Shown in pieces: positions 52,511 to 61,380 of a stretch of 64,000 nucleotides of DNA. The notes beneath the pieces are model-generated. The model searched no databases. It saw nothing but the letters and a program-made list of their open reading frames with translations, and was not told the DNA's origin. Location: NCBI RefSeq assembly GCF_028898945.1, contig NZ_CP118607.1, positions 4,326,001 through 4,390,000 on the forward strand, in the 5' to 3' direction. Source of the stretch: Pseudomonas sp. PSKL.D1 (GTDB lineage Bacteria > Pseudomonadota > Gammaproteobacteria > Pseudomonadales > Pseudomonadaceae). Position 1 is the stretch's first letter. Each line of letters starts with the position of its first letter. A program made the position numbers and the translations under genes.

Positions 52511-53470
52511 ATGTCCAATTCCTCCACCATCAGTGCCCTGGTGCACACCCTGCGCCATGAAGCCGACGGCATCATCAGCGTAGAGCTGCGCCCTTGGGGC
52601 GACACGGTGTTCGCGCCGTTCGAGGCCGGTTCACACATCGACCTGCACCTGCCCAACGGCCTGGTGCGCAGCTACTCGCTGCTGAATTCGCCGAGTGACC
52701 AGGGCCGTTATGTGGTCGGCATCCTGCGTGACCGCGCCAGCCGCGGCGGTTCGCGCTACGTGCACGAGCAGTTGCGCGTGGGCAGCCAGCTGCAGATCAG
52801 CCAGCCGCGCAACAATTTTGCCCTCGACACCCGCGCCAGCCATAGCGTGCTGGTGGCAGGCGGTATCGGCATTACGCCGATCTACTGCATGTTCCGCCAG
52901 CTGCTGGCGCTGGGCCGCTCGGCCGAGCTGATCTACTGCGCCCGCTCGCGGGCCGAGGCGGCGTTGCTGGAGGACATCGCCGGGCTGAACGCCAAGGTGG
53001 TCTACCACTTCAACGACGAGAAAGGCGGGCTGCCGGACTTGGCTGCTTATCTCGGTGGTCGTGCGAAGGACACACACTTCTACTGCTGCGGGCCGACGCC
53101 CATGCTCGATGCCTTCGAGCAAACCTGCGAACAGCTGGGGTATGCCAACGCGCATATCGAGCGGTTCACGGCGGTGGAGGTAGCGGCATCGGAAGAGGCC
53201 CAGGACAGTTACAGCGTGGAGCTCAGCCGGTCGGGCAAGACCGTGCAGGTGGAAGCGGGCCTGAACCTGTTGGACGTGCTGCTCGAAGCGGGTTGTGACA
53301 TCGAACACAGCTGCCGCGAAGGGGTGTGCGGGTCGTGTGAAACACGGGTGCTGGAGGGAGACGTGGACCATCGGGACGGGGTGCTGACCAAAGCCGAAAA
53401 GGCCGCGAACAAGTCGATGATGGTGTGTGTGTCCGGGTGCAAGAGCCGGCGGTTGGTGCTGGATCTTTAA
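52511..53470 (+). CDS. Oxygenase reductase (PDR/VanB family, FMN and plant-type 2Fe-2S)
   Basis: 319 residues in the phthalate-dioxygenase-reductase order: flavin-binding barrel with RSYS (53-56), NAD-binding domain with GGIGITP (117-123) and CGPTPML (193-199), and C-terminal 2Fe-2S ferredoxin with Cys268, Cys273, Cys276 and Cys306. Passes electrons from NAD(P)H to the Rieske oxygenase. Last gene of the 13-gene operon; a degenerate REP follows within 60 bp. No ferredoxin gene is needed because the domain is fused. Confidence 0.94.
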   Translation: MSNSSTISALVHTLRHEADGIISVELRPWGDTVFAPFEAGSHIDLHLPNGLVRSYSLLNSPSDQGRYVVGILRDRASRGGSRYVHEQLRVGSQLQISQPRNNFALDTRASHSVLVAGGIGITPIYCMFRQLLALGRSAELIYCARSRAEAALLEDIAGLNAKVVYHFNDEKGGLPDLAAYLGGRAKDTHFYCCGPTPMLDAFEQTCEQLGYANAHIERFTAVEVAASEEAQDSYSVELSRSGKTVQVEAGLNLLDVLLEAGCDIEHSCREGVCGSCETRVLEGDVDHRDGVLTKAEKAANKSMMVCVSGCKSRRLVLDL

Positions 53471-53522
53471 GCATGCCACGACATTTCTGACGCCCTTGAG
53501 ATCGAGCGCCGCCCGCGCGGCG

Positions 53523-53617
53523 CATCGCGAATAAATTCGCTCCTACATTTTTTGCAACGTGCCGAACCTGTTACGCCATGGTTGCCTGCCTTTGTAGGAG
53601 CGGATTTATCCGCGATG
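53523..53617. repeat. REP pair, one arm decayed
   Basis: Left arm CATCGCGAATAAATTCGCTC with compensating changes on both sides of the stem; right arm canonical GGAGCGGATTTATCCGCGAT. Separated by 45 bases. It lies after the reductase gene and before the porin, so it may mark the end of the operon transcript. Confidence 0.8.
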
Positions 53618-53726
53618 CGATCATCGCCCCACCCAATGCACTTTCGTTAATAACAAAAAAACCCGCAATCAAGGGCGACGCTCCCTTATTGCCTGCGAAA
53701 AACCACTTAACCTTGCAGGGCATGGC

Positions 53727-54956
53727 ATGAACAGATACGTGATTAGCCTCAGTCTTATTCTCGGTAGTTGTGCAAGCTTCGCGTCAGAACCCGGCCCCGC
53801 CGCCCCCGACCAACCACCCGCCGTTAAAAAACCGTTCCCCCATGTTGCCTGGCACAGCGACGATGCCCAGAGCAGCCTGGACATCGGCGGCGCACTGCGT
53901 ATCAACTACCGCGACGAACACTGGGACACCACCGAGAACAACGGGCGCTTCCTGTTCGATACCTTCCGGCTGGATGTACAGGCGACCCATAAACAGTTGT
54001 TCAGTGATGTCGGCTACTGGTTTCAGGATGACGGCAAGCGCTCCATCGACCGTGGCTATGTCGGTTACCGCTTCAGCCCCCAGGCCAACCTGCAATTGGG
54101 CGCGCCCTTCAAGCCGTTTGGCCTTGAGCCGTACCCGCAATTTGGCTGGAGTTACCATATCCCGTTCTTCATGGGTTACGGCGTCAGCGCCGGCACGGGC
54201 CTGAAATACAGCTACAAGGACGCCCAATGGGACCTGCAACTGGGTTACTTCCCACGCATGTTGCCGTCGGGCATTCGCTATTCGCCGGAAGTTGGCCGTT
54301 ACAGCGACCTGGACGACAACGCCGTGCCCTTCACCCAGTCACGCCAGGACAACGAAAAGCGCAACCAGGTCAACGCCCGCGTCGCCCGCACCTTTACCGG
54401 CGAAGGCTGGAAGACTGAATTGGGCGCTTCGCTGGCCGCATCCGAACTGTACAACGCCACCACCCGCGATGACGGCGACTATTGGGCCGCCGGGGTTCAC
54501 GCCTTGGTCAACCAGGGGCCATGGACTGTCACCGGCCAAGCCATCCGCTACGAGTACGACCCAAAGAACCCGGCCGGCGTGAGTGACGATGCCGTGCTGA
54601 TGGGCGGCAACGGCCTGACCCCGGCGTACCTGATTGCCTCCAAGGCCACCATTGCAGCGCTGAACGTGGGTTATGACGTGTTTACGCCGAAGCTTGGGCA
54701 ACTGAAGAAGATCAAGCTCTACACCGACTACAGCCGCATGATGAAGGACGAAAGCGGCTGGGACGATTCGCAAATGTTCACGGTGGGTGCGCAGTTTCTG
54801 GCCATGCCGATCATGGCGTGGGTCGATTTTACCTGGGCGCGCAATGCCAACCCGTTTGGTGGGGCCGAGAACGGTACCGGGTGGACCAGTACCAGTTCGG
54901 TGGGCAGTAATGACTGGTATTACCGGACGAACATCAATATTGGGTATTACTTCTGA
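53727..54956 (+). CDS. Outer-membrane porin (OprO/OprP-like family)
   Basis: 409 residues. Signal peptide MNRYVISLSLILGSCASFAS, then a beta-barrel beginning LDIGGALRINYRDEHWD with regular alternating strands and ending in the outer-membrane Phe (NINIGYYF). It resembles phosphate/pyrophosphate-selective-type porins (PF07396-like), but the selectivity lysines cannot be judged by eye. It is 256 bp after the reductase on the same strand and may provide outer-membrane entry for the operon substrate; the REP between them suggests its own promoter. Confidence 0.85.
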   Translation: MNRYVISLSLILGSCASFASEPGPAAPDQPPAVKKPFPHVAWHSDDAQSSLDIGGALRINYRDEHWDTTENNGRFLFDTFRLDVQATHKQLFSDVGYWFQDDGKRSIDRGYVGYRFSPQANLQLGAPFKPFGLEPYPQFGWSYHIPFFMGYGVSAGTGLKYSYKDAQWDLQLGYFPRMLPSGIRYSPEVGRYSDLDDNAVPFTQSRQDNEKRNQVNARVARTFTGEGWKTELGASLAASELYNATTRDDGDYWAAGVHALVNQGPWTVTGQAIRYEYDPKNPAGVSDDAVLMGGNGLTPAYLIASKATIAALNVGYDVFTPKLGQLKKIKLYTDYSRMMKDESGWDDSQMFTVGAQFLAMPIMAWVDFTWARNANPFGGAENGTGWTSTSSVGSNDWYYRTNINIGYYF

Positions 54957-54979
54957 GGGTTGAGCGCCGCTACGCGCCG

Positions 54980-55040
54980 CATCGCGGATAAATCCGCTCC
55001 TACAAGTGATCGGCGTGTAGGAGCGGATTTATCCGCGATG
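54980..55040. repeat. REP element pair (inverted)
   Basis: Inverted GGATAAATCC/GGATTTATCC cores 11 bases apart. The symmetry continues outward (GCGCCGC..CGCGCCGC) to about 54965-55057, with one mismatch. It lies between porin and DUF4265 genes on the same strand. Confidence 0.9.
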
Positions 55041-55109
55041 CGGCGCGCAGCGGCGCCAATCTCCGCAAACCGCATTACAATGCTCGCCCCATCCCATACG
55101 TAACCCGCC

Positions 55110-55580
55110 ATGCCCCCTGAACACCCCCCAGCCCACCAAATCGTGCTCTGGCAACTGGAGCAGGACGCCCAAGGCTACCCCCCTGCCTCGGTCGAAGGCT
55201 TGTGGGTCAGTTACAGTGAACGCGGCTATCAGGTCGACAGCATCCCGTTCTATGCCTACGGCATTGCGCCCGGTGACATCATCAGCATTTGCAATGACGA
55301 CGAGCGCGTCTGGTTCGACAGCCTGCTACACAACGGCGGCGCCACGGTATTGCGTATTCTGGCCAAGGCCCCCGATACACTGGAGCAGATCCGCGAGGCC
55401 ATGGAAGACTTCAGCTGCAACTGCGAAGCCCAGCAGGCCACAAAGATGCTGGCCGTCCAAGTCCCGCCCGGCCAGCCGCTGGACACCCTGCTCTACTACC
55501 TGCTGACCCAGCGCGCAGCCGGCACCCTGGACTTCGAAGAGGGTGTGCTACGCCACACCATCCCCGAAGAATTCCGCTAA
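55110..55580 (+). CDS. DUF4265-domain protein
   Basis: 156 residues. The DUF4265 core is recognisable: VEGLWVSYSERGYQVDSIPF, then YGIAPGDIISICNDDERVWF, and the C-terminal LDTLLYYLLTQRAAGTLDFE. Soluble; role unknown. Lies inside the repeat-flanked block but downstream of the catabolic operon. Its stop is 3 bp from the stop of the convergent EamA gene, with no terminator between. Confidence 0.82.
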   Translation: MPPEHPPAHQIVLWQLEQDAQGYPPASVEGLWVSYSERGYQVDSIPFYAYGIAPGDIISICNDDERVWFDSLLHNGGATVLRILAKAPDTLEQIREAMEDFSCNCEAQQATKMLAVQVPPGQPLDTLLYYLLTQRAAGTLDFEEGVLRHTIPEEFR

Positions 55581-55583
55581 GGC

Positions 55584-56465
55584 TCAGGCCTCGGCCAACC
55601 GCGCCGCCGGCTTGCGGAACACAAACAGCAAGCCGACCACGATCAGGCTCATGCCCAGCAGGCTCAGGGGTGCAAGGCGGTTACCGAAGATCAGAAAGTC
55701 CATCACTGCGGTCACCGCCGGCACCAGGTAGAACAGGCTGGTGACGTTGACCAGGTTGCCCCGGGCAATCAACCGGTACAGCAGCAGGGTCGCCAGCAAC
55801 GACACCACCAGGCCCATCCACAGCAGCGCACCGACGAAGCCGCCGGTCCAGTCCACGTGCAGCGGCTGCAACGGGGCGAACACCGCGCACATGGCAAAGC
55901 CCGCCAGATACTGCAACGGCAACGTCCCCATCGGTTTGTCGGTAATGCGCTTCTGCAGGATCGAGCCAAAGGTCATGCTGGCCAGCGCCAGCAAGGCGAA
56001 CAGCATGCCAAGCAGCGAAACGCCGCCGAGGTTGATGCCTTGGTACACCACCATCACCAGCCCGCCGAGCCCCAGGCCCAGGCCGAACAACCGGCTCCAG
56101 GAACGCTGGCGCTCCATTAGCACCACGGTGAGGATCGGTTGCACACCCATTACCGTGGCCATTACGCCGGGAGTGACGTGGGTGTTGAGTGCCAGCAGGT
56201 AGAAGATCTGGTAGGCCCCCAGCAACACGCACCCGGTACCGAGTGCACGCGCAATGGCGGCCGGTGTGCGTGGCCAGCGCAGGCCCAGCAACGGGCCGAT
56301 CAGCAGCAACCCGGCAAGCGCTAGCGCGGAACGTAACAGCAAAAAGGCGAAGGGGCTGGCGTGGGCCAGGCCCAGTTTGGAAACGATTGCCCCGCTGCTC
56401 CACAGCAGGACGAACAGGCTGGTGGTGGCCGCCGAGGCCACGGATGCTTTGGTAAGGACAGACAT
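55584..56465 (-). CDS. EamA/DMT-family transporter
   Basis: 293 residues, ten hydrophobic segments in two EamA repeats. SLFVLLWSSGAIVSKLGLAH at the N-terminus and LFYLVPAVTAVMDFLIFGNR in the second repeat are family-typical. Different from the EamA protein at 38443, so not a duplication of it. Inner-membrane export of an unknown metabolite. It ends 3 bp from the convergent DUF4265 gene. Confidence 0.88.
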   Translation of the reverse strand: MSVLTKASVASAATTSLFVLLWSSGAIVSKLGLAHASPFAFLLLRSALALAGLLLIGPLLGLRWPRTPAAIARALGTGCVLLGAYQIFYLLALNTHVTPGVMATVMGVQPILTVVLMERQRSWSRLFGLGLGLGGLVMVVYQGINLGGVSLLGMLFALLALASMTFGSILQKRITDKPMGTLPLQYLAGFAMCAVFAPLQPLHVDWTGGFVGALLWMGLVVSLLATLLLYRLIARGNLVNVTSLFYLVPAVTAVMDFLIFGNRLAPLSLLGMSLIVVGLLFVFRKPAARLAEA

Positions 56466-56536
56466 GTATTGCCACCTGTATTCGGTGCGAATAGCCGAAC
56501 GGAAGGCGTGAACTTCAGCGAGGGAAGTGGCCGACC

Positions 56537-56764
56537 GTGTTCAGTAGGTTGCGTACGTGCGGGTGCTTAAACCGGCACGACCACGCAAGGAGGCGGAGCT
56601 ACGCCGCCTACAACGCCACTGACAGGTGGTGGGTAGTGACTGATCATGGCCGGCTGCTGGCTGCCACGCACGACCATGCCCGCGACTGGCGCGATGGCTG
56701 GAACCGTGATGGTAGGGATGGCGGGCATGAGCAGGTCTTTTGGAAGTTGAAGTCTGGACTATAG
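56537..56764 (+). other. Possible gene remnant in a 506-bp gap
   Basis: The gap 56466-56971 holds no convincing intact gene. A 75-codon frame from GTG 56537 ends in WWVVTDHGRLLAATHDHARD then GHEQVFWKLKSGL, which reads like the C-terminus of a real protein: aromatic and charged residues are spaced sensibly. The N-terminal part looks random and no ribosome binding site is seen. May be a decayed gene or chance. The right flanking repeat starts 31 bp after its stop. Confidence 0.25.
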
Positions 56765-56794
56765 CGGTGGATTCATGCTGTTACAACCACCGTT

Positions 56795-56957
56795 TGGGAG
56801 CAACTGTCTTGTATAAAACCTAAAAGCTGACGCGATTATTGTGGGAGCGGCCTTGTGTCGCGAAAGGGGTGCGTAGCGCCCCCATCGATTGCAGCTTCGC
56901 CGCCGATATCGCCGGGGCCGCTTTGCGGCCCTTTCGCGACACAAGGCCGCTCCCACA
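56795..56957 (-). repeat. Right copy of the island-flanking REP-type element with 43-bp tail
   Basis: Inverted relative to the left copy at 39330-39506. The tail 56795-56837 is identical to it over 43 bases, followed by a second-type REP pair (56840-56957) with the common GCCTTGTGTCGCG arms. It ends 15 bp before the lpxO stop. Confidence 0.9.
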
Positions 56958-56971
56958 TAGCCCTGCGTAAA

Positions 56972-57907
56972 TCAGAACAACCAGTGATAAAGCAGGTAAG
57001 CCACCACCACCGCCAACACCGGCCGCAAAACGCGGTAGGCCTTGGGGTTGGCGCGTTTGAACTGTTTCACATGGGTGCTGATTTTGTTGCTGAACCGCTT
57101 GCTCCAGGCATAAGCCTGGTTGATCCCGCCCACGCGCTCGTCGTCGGTGTTCTGCGGCGCGGTGGCGCGGCCGAGGAAGGCGCTGACCTTGCGGTTGATG
57201 CGGGTCATCAGCGGGCTGCTCAGCGGGCGCTCGATGTCGCAGAACAGAATCACCCGGGTCATGTCGGTCTCGTTCTTCACCCAATGCACGTAGGTTTCGT
57301 CGAACATCACGTCTTCACCATCGCGCCAGGCATACTCCTGGCCATCGACATAGATGCGGCAGGCGTCGGAGTTCGGTGTAGAAAGGCCCAGGTGGTAGCG
57401 CAAGGAGCCGGCGAACGGGTCGCGGTGCGGGTTCAGGTGGCTGCCCCCGGGCAGCAACGCGAACATGGCGCCCTTGACGTTGGGGATGCTGCTGACCAGC
57501 TCCACGGTTCTTGGGCACAGGGCTTCAGCCGAGGGCAGCGGTTTGTCGTACCACTTCAGGTAAAAGCGCTTCCAGCCCTTCTTGAAGAACGAGCCAAAGC
57601 CTGCATCGTTGTCTTTTTCGGCGGCGCGGATGTAGCCCTCGTCGAACAGGCGCATGGCTTCTTCACGGATGTCCTGCCAGTTGTCCTTGAGTACATCCAG
57701 CTCCGGGAAGCGCTGGCGGTCCAGGTAAGGCTTGGACGGCACACCGGAGAACAGGTACATCAACGCGTTGTACGGGGCAAACAGCGCCGAATGGTTGACG
57801 AACTGGCGCAGCACCGGCAGGCGCGCCTTGCCGCGCAAATGCACGAACAACACGCTGCCGAAAAACACCAGCAAGACGCCAGCCTTGGCGACGAAGGAAA
57901 AGGTCAT
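56972..57907 (-). CDS. lpxO: LpxO-like aspartyl/asparaginyl beta-hydroxylase (lipid A hydroxylase)
   Basis: 311 residues. N-terminal membrane anchor (VAKAGVLLVFFGSVLFVHLR), then the double-stranded beta-helix oxygenase with iron ligands His161 and Asp163 (NPHRDP) and His208 (DETYVHWVKNET), and 2-oxoglutarate Arg218. A basic C-terminal tail ends in another hydrophobic segment. Known LpxO enzymes 2-hydroxylate lipid A acyl chains with O2 and 2-oxoglutarate. ATG 57907 is chosen (CAAGGAG upstream). Monocistronic. Confidence 0.87.
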   Translation of the reverse strand: MTFSFVAKAGVLLVFFGSVLFVHLRGKARLPVLRQFVNHSALFAPYNALMYLFSGVPSKPYLDRQRFPELDVLKDNWQDIREEAMRLFDEGYIRAAEKDNDAGFGSFFKKGWKRFYLKWYDKPLPSAEALCPRTVELVSSIPNVKGAMFALLPGGSHLNPHRDPFAGSLRYHLGLSTPNSDACRIYVDGQEYAWRDGEDVMFDETYVHWVKNETDMTRVILFCDIERPLSSPLMTRINRKVSAFLGRATAPQNTDDERVGGINQAYAWSKRFSNKISTHVKQFKRANPKAYRVLRPVLAVVVAYLLYHWLF

Positions 57908-58068
57908 GCAACACTCCTTGCAAAGCAACAGGCCAGCGCTGCCTGCTGCTGACGAAAATCATCCGGCCATCATAAACCCATCACGCGCCGGTAAAAACAG
58001 CCTGAACGGGATGGGTCTATTAAAGATTTTGTAATAAACCGGGCTGCCGAGTGTTGCTTCGGGTCAGC

Positions 58069-59043
58069 TTACTGCTGGTTTTCCTGCTCGCTGAACATGT
58101 CGGCGAACAGCATGCTCGACAGGTAGCGCTCGCCGGAGTCCGGCAGAATCACCACGATGGTCTTGCCCTGCATCTCTGGCTTCTCGGCCAGGCGCACCGC
58201 TGCCGCCATGGCCGCGCCACAGGAAATACCGCACAAAATGCCTTCTTCCTGCATCAGGCGGATGGCCATGGCCTTGGCTTCGTCGTCGGTCACGGTTTCG
58301 ACCTGGTCGACGATCGACAGGTCGAGGTTTTTTGGCACAAAGCCCGCGCCGATGCCCTGAATTTTGTGCGGGCTGGGCTTGAGCTCTTCACCTGCCAGGG
58401 TTTGGGTGATCAGTGGGGACGAAACCGGCTCCACCGCCACCGACAGGATCGACTTGCCCTGGGTGTTCTTGATGTAACGCGACACGCCAGTGATGGTGCC
58501 GCCGGTGCCGACGCCAGCCACCAGCACGTCGACCGCGCCGTCGGTGTCGTTCCAGATTTCCGGCCCGGTGGTCTTTTCATGAATGGCCGGGTTGGCCGGG
58601 TTGTCGAACTGGCCCGGCAGGAAGTACTGGGCGGGGTCGGAGGCGACGATTTCGTTGGCCTTCTCGATGGCGCCCTTCATGCCCTTGGCCGGCTCGGTCA
58701 GCACCAGTTCGGCGCCCAGGGCCTTGAGCACCTTGCGACGCTCCAGGCTCATCGACGCGGGCATGGTCAGGATCAGCTTGTAGCCACGGGCGGCGGCGAC
58801 GAAGGCCAGGCCGATGCCGGTGTTGCCGGAGGTGGGCTCGACGATGGTCATGCCCGGCTTGAGCTTGCCGTTGCTCTCGGCGTCCCAGACCATGTTCGCG
58901 CCGATGCGGCACTTGACCGAATAGCCCGGGTTGCGCCCCTCGATCTTGGCCAGAATGGTCACGCCGCGCGGGGCGATGCGGTTGATCTGTACCAGCGGCG
59001 TGTTGCCGATGGAATGGGCGTTGTCGGCGAAGATACGGCTCAT
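58069..59043 (-). CDS. cysK: Cysteine synthase A (O-acetylserine sulfhydrylase)
   Basis: 324 residues. PLP Lys44 in [12 protein letters not shown], substrate loop [11 protein letters not shown], phosphate-binding GTGGTITG and the C-terminal [11 protein letters not shown] are all intact. Makes L-cysteine from O-acetylserine and sulfide. ATG 59043 is preferred over 59061 because CAAGGAC lies 6-7 bases before it and the family starts there. Monocistronic. Read on the - strand, a possible weak stem (58016 to 57976) follows its stop. Confidence 0.95.
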   Translation of the reverse strand: MSRIFADNAHSIGNTPLVQINRIAPRGVTILAKIEGRNPGYSVKCRIGANMVWDAESNGKLKPGMTIVEPTSGNTGIGLAFVAAARGYKLILTMPASMSLERRKVLKALGAELVLTEPAKGMKGAIEKANEIVASDPAQYFLPGQFDNPANPAIHEKTTGPEIWNDTDGAVDVLVAGVGTGGTITGVSRYIKNTQGKSILSVAVEPVSSPLITQTLAGEELKPSPHKIQGIGAGFVPKNLDLSIVDQVETVTDDEAKAMAIRLMQEEGILCGISCGAAMAAAVRLAEKPEMQGKTIVVILPDSGERYLSSMLFADMFSEQENQQ

Positions 59044-59227
59044 GGCGGTGTCCTTGAACATGAGAAGCAGGGAAAGATATCAAGGGTATGCCTGGGCCGG
59101 TGGCCAGTAAAGCGCGCAAGTGTGACGGGGCATTCAGGGACTGAATACCGGGTCTGCGTTTGCAGTGGGCCGGGTGCGGGTTATAGTCGGGGGCAAATCA
59201 ATAATCATGCATTGTTTGTGCGGGCCT

Positions 59228-59290
59228 CATCGCGGATGAATCCGCTCCTACAGGGCTATGGTGCCTGTAGGAGCGGATTTATCCGCGATG
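59228..59290. repeat. REP element pair (inverted)
   Basis: Inverted GGATGAATCC/GGATTTATCC cores 13 bases apart, 34 bp before the MoxR gene start and between divergent genes. Its position in the leader suggests it lies in the promoter region or 5' UTR of the MoxR-VWA pair. Confidence 0.88.
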
Positions 59291-59323
59291 GGGCGGCACA
59301 GGCCACCCGAAGAGGAACCCCCG

Positions 59324-60169
59324 ATGAAGTTCGAAGGCACCCGCGACTACGTCGCCACAGACGACCTGAAACTGGCGGTCAACGCGGCCATCACCCTCGA
59401 ACGCCCATTGCTGGTCAAGGGCGAGCCGGGCACCGGCAAGACCATGCTCGCCGAGCAACTGGCTGCCTCGTTCGGTGCCCGCCTGATCACCTGGCACATC
59501 AAGTCCACCACCAAAGCCCACCAAGGCCTGTACGAGTACGACGCGGTCAGCCGCCTGCGCGACTCGCAGCTGGGCGTGGACAAGGTGCACGACGTGCGCA
59601 ACTACCTGAAAAAGGGCAAGCTCTGGGAGGCCTTCGAGGCCGACGAGCGGGTGATTTTGCTGATCGACGAAATCGACAAGGCCGACATCGAGTTCCCCAA
59701 CGACCTGTTGCAGGAACTCGACAAGATGGAGTTCTACGTCTACGAAATCGACGAGACCATCAAGGCCAAACAGCGGCCGATCATCATCATCACTTCCAAC
59801 AACGAGAAAGAACTGCCCGACGCCTTCCTGCGCCGCTGCTTCTTCCACTACATCGCCTTCCCCGACCGCACCACCCTGCAGCAGATCGTCGATGTGCATT
59901 ACCCGAACATCAGCCAGTCGCTGGTCAGCGAGGCGCTGGATGTGTTCTTCGACGTACGCAAGGTGCCGGGGCTGAAGAAAAAGCCGTCCACCTCCGAGCT
60001 GGTCGACTGGCTCAAGCTGCTGATGGCCGACAACATCGGCGAAGCGGTGCTGCGTGAGCGTGACCCGACCAAGGCCATCCCGCCGCTGGCCGGCGCGCTG
60101 GTGAAGAACGAGCAGGACGTGCAGCTGCTTGAGCGCCTGGCGTTCATGAGCCGGCGCGGCAACCGCTGA
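59324..60169 (+). CDS. MoxR-family AAA+ ATPase
   Basis: 281 residues. Walker A GEPGTGKT (33-40), Walker B LIDEID (113-118), sensor 1 ITSNNEKELPDAFLRRC with Arg fingers, and the C-terminal lid helix bundle. MoxR proteins act as chaperone-like ATPases with VWA-domain partners, here encoded 12 bp downstream. AGAGGAA precedes ATG 59324. The client is unknown. Confidence 0.93.
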   Translation: MKFEGTRDYVATDDLKLAVNAAITLERPLLVKGEPGTGKTMLAEQLAASFGARLITWHIKSTTKAHQGLYEYDAVSRLRDSQLGVDKVHDVRNYLKKGKLWEAFEADERVILLIDEIDKADIEFPNDLLQELDKMEFYVYEIDETIKAKQRPIIIITSNNEKELPDAFLRRCFFHYIAFPDRTTLQQIVDVHYPNISQSLVSEALDVFFDVRKVPGLKKKPSTSELVDWLKLLMADNIGEAVLRERDPTKAIPPLAGALVKNEQDVQLLERLAFMSRRGNR

Positions 60170-60181
60170 CAGGAGCCGGCC

Positions 60182-61360
60182 ATGCTGCTGAACCTGTTCA
60201 ACGAAATGCGTGCAGCCAAGGTGCCGGTGTCGGTGCGCGAGCTGCTCGACCTGCTCAATGCCCTGCAAAAACGGGTGATCTTCGCCGACATGGACGAGTT
60301 CTATTACCTCGCCCGTGCCATCCTGGTGAAGGACGAGCGGCATTTCGACAAGTTCGACCGGGCGTTCTCGGCTTACTTCAAGGGCCTGGAAAACCTCGAC
60401 CGGCACCTGGAAGCGCTGATCCCTGAAGACTGGTTGCGCAAGGAGTTCGAACGGTCGCTGACCGATGAGGAACGCGCGCAGATCCAGTCACTCGGTGGCC
60501 TCGACAAGCTGATCGAAGAGTTCAAGAAACGCCTGGAAGAACAGAAGGAACGCCACGCCGGCGGTAACAAGTGGATCGGCACGGGTGGCACCAGCCCGTT
60601 CGGTTCAGGCGGTTTCAACCCCGAGGGCATTCGCGTGGGCGAAGCCGGCAAGCGCCAGGGCAAGGCCGTGAAGGTGTGGGACCAGCGCGAGTACAAGAAC
60701 CTCGACGACCAGGTGGAACTGGGCACCCGCAACATCAAGCTGGCCCTGCGCCGGCTGCGCAAGTTCGCCCGTGAAGGAGCCGCCGAAGAGCTGGACATCG
60801 ACGGCACCATCGACCACACCGCCCGTGACGCCGGGCTGCTGAACATCCAGATGCGCCCCGAGCGGCGCAACACGGTCAAGCTGCTGTTGCTGTTCGACAT
60901 CGGCGGTTCGATGGATGCCCACGTCAAAGTGTGCGAAGAACTGTTCTCGGCCTGCAAGACCGAGTTCAAGCACCTGGAGTATTACTACTTCCACAACTTC
61001 ATCTACGAGTCGGTGTGGAAGAACAACCTGCGCCGCACGTCGGAGCGGTTCTCCACGTTCGACCTGCTGCACAAGTACGGCGATGACTACAAGGTGGTGT
61101 TCGTCGGCGACGCGGCCATGGCGCCTTACGAAATCACCCAGCCGGGGGGCAGTGTCGAGCACTGGAACGAAGAGGCCGGGTATGTGTGGATGCAGCGCTT
61201 CATGGAGAAGTTCAGGAAGATCATCTGGATCAACCCGTACCCGAAACAGGCCTGGGATTACACGGCGTCGACCCATCTGGTGCGGGATTTGATCGAAGAC
61301 CGGATGTTCCCGCTGACCTTGCAGGGGTTGGAGGACGGGATGCGGTATTTGTCGAAGTAA
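60182..61360 (+). CDS. VWA-domain (CoxE-like) partner of MoxR
   Basis: 392 residues. Helical N-terminal half (about 1-130) with a long charged coil (DKLIEEFKKRLEEQKERHAG) and Gly-rich linker, then a VWA domain with MIDAS motif DIGGS (239-243), unusual in having Ile-Gly-Gly rather than Ser-Gly/Thr-Ser between Asp and Ser but keeping the DxGxS pattern. Together with MoxR it probably remodels or inserts a metal into some complex. 12 bp after moxR with CAGGAG upstream: a two-gene operon. Confidence 0.9.
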   Translation: MLLNLFNEMRAAKVPVSVRELLDLLNALQKRVIFADMDEFYYLARAILVKDERHFDKFDRAFSAYFKGLENLDRHLEALIPEDWLRKEFERSLTDEERAQIQSLGGLDKLIEEFKKRLEEQKERHAGGNKWIGTGGTSPFGSGGFNPEGIRVGEAGKRQGKAVKVWDQREYKNLDDQVELGTRNIKLALRRLRKFAREGAAEELDIDGTIDHTARDAGLLNIQMRPERRNTVKLLLLFDIGGSMDAHVKVCEELFSACKTEFKHLEYYYFHNFIYESVWKNNLRRTSERFSTFDLLHKYGDDYKVVFVGDAAMAPYEITQPGGSVEHWNEEAGYVWMQRFMEKFRKIIWINPYPKQAWDYTASTHLVRDLIEDRMFPLTLQGLEDGMRYLSK

Positions 61361-61380
61361 TAGTTAGCCTGGGCTGGCCC

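Noticed and set aside
51468..53470. Rieske plus reductase pair as vanillate demethylase vanAB
   Set aside because: Domain layout is VanAB-like, but the surrounding extradiol, ThDP and AspDH-like genes and the ABC importer do not fit vanillate metabolism, and VanA-like proteins act on many substrates. Symbols were withheld.
38443..56465. The two EamA transporters as duplicated ends of the island
   Set aside because: They share only family-level motifs, so they are not copies of one gene; only the REP-type element is truly duplicated.
57976..58016. ACCCATC/GATGGGT inverted repeat after cysK as a terminator
   Set aside because: Seven-bp arms with a 27-base loop and only a short T stretch; too weak to call a terminator.
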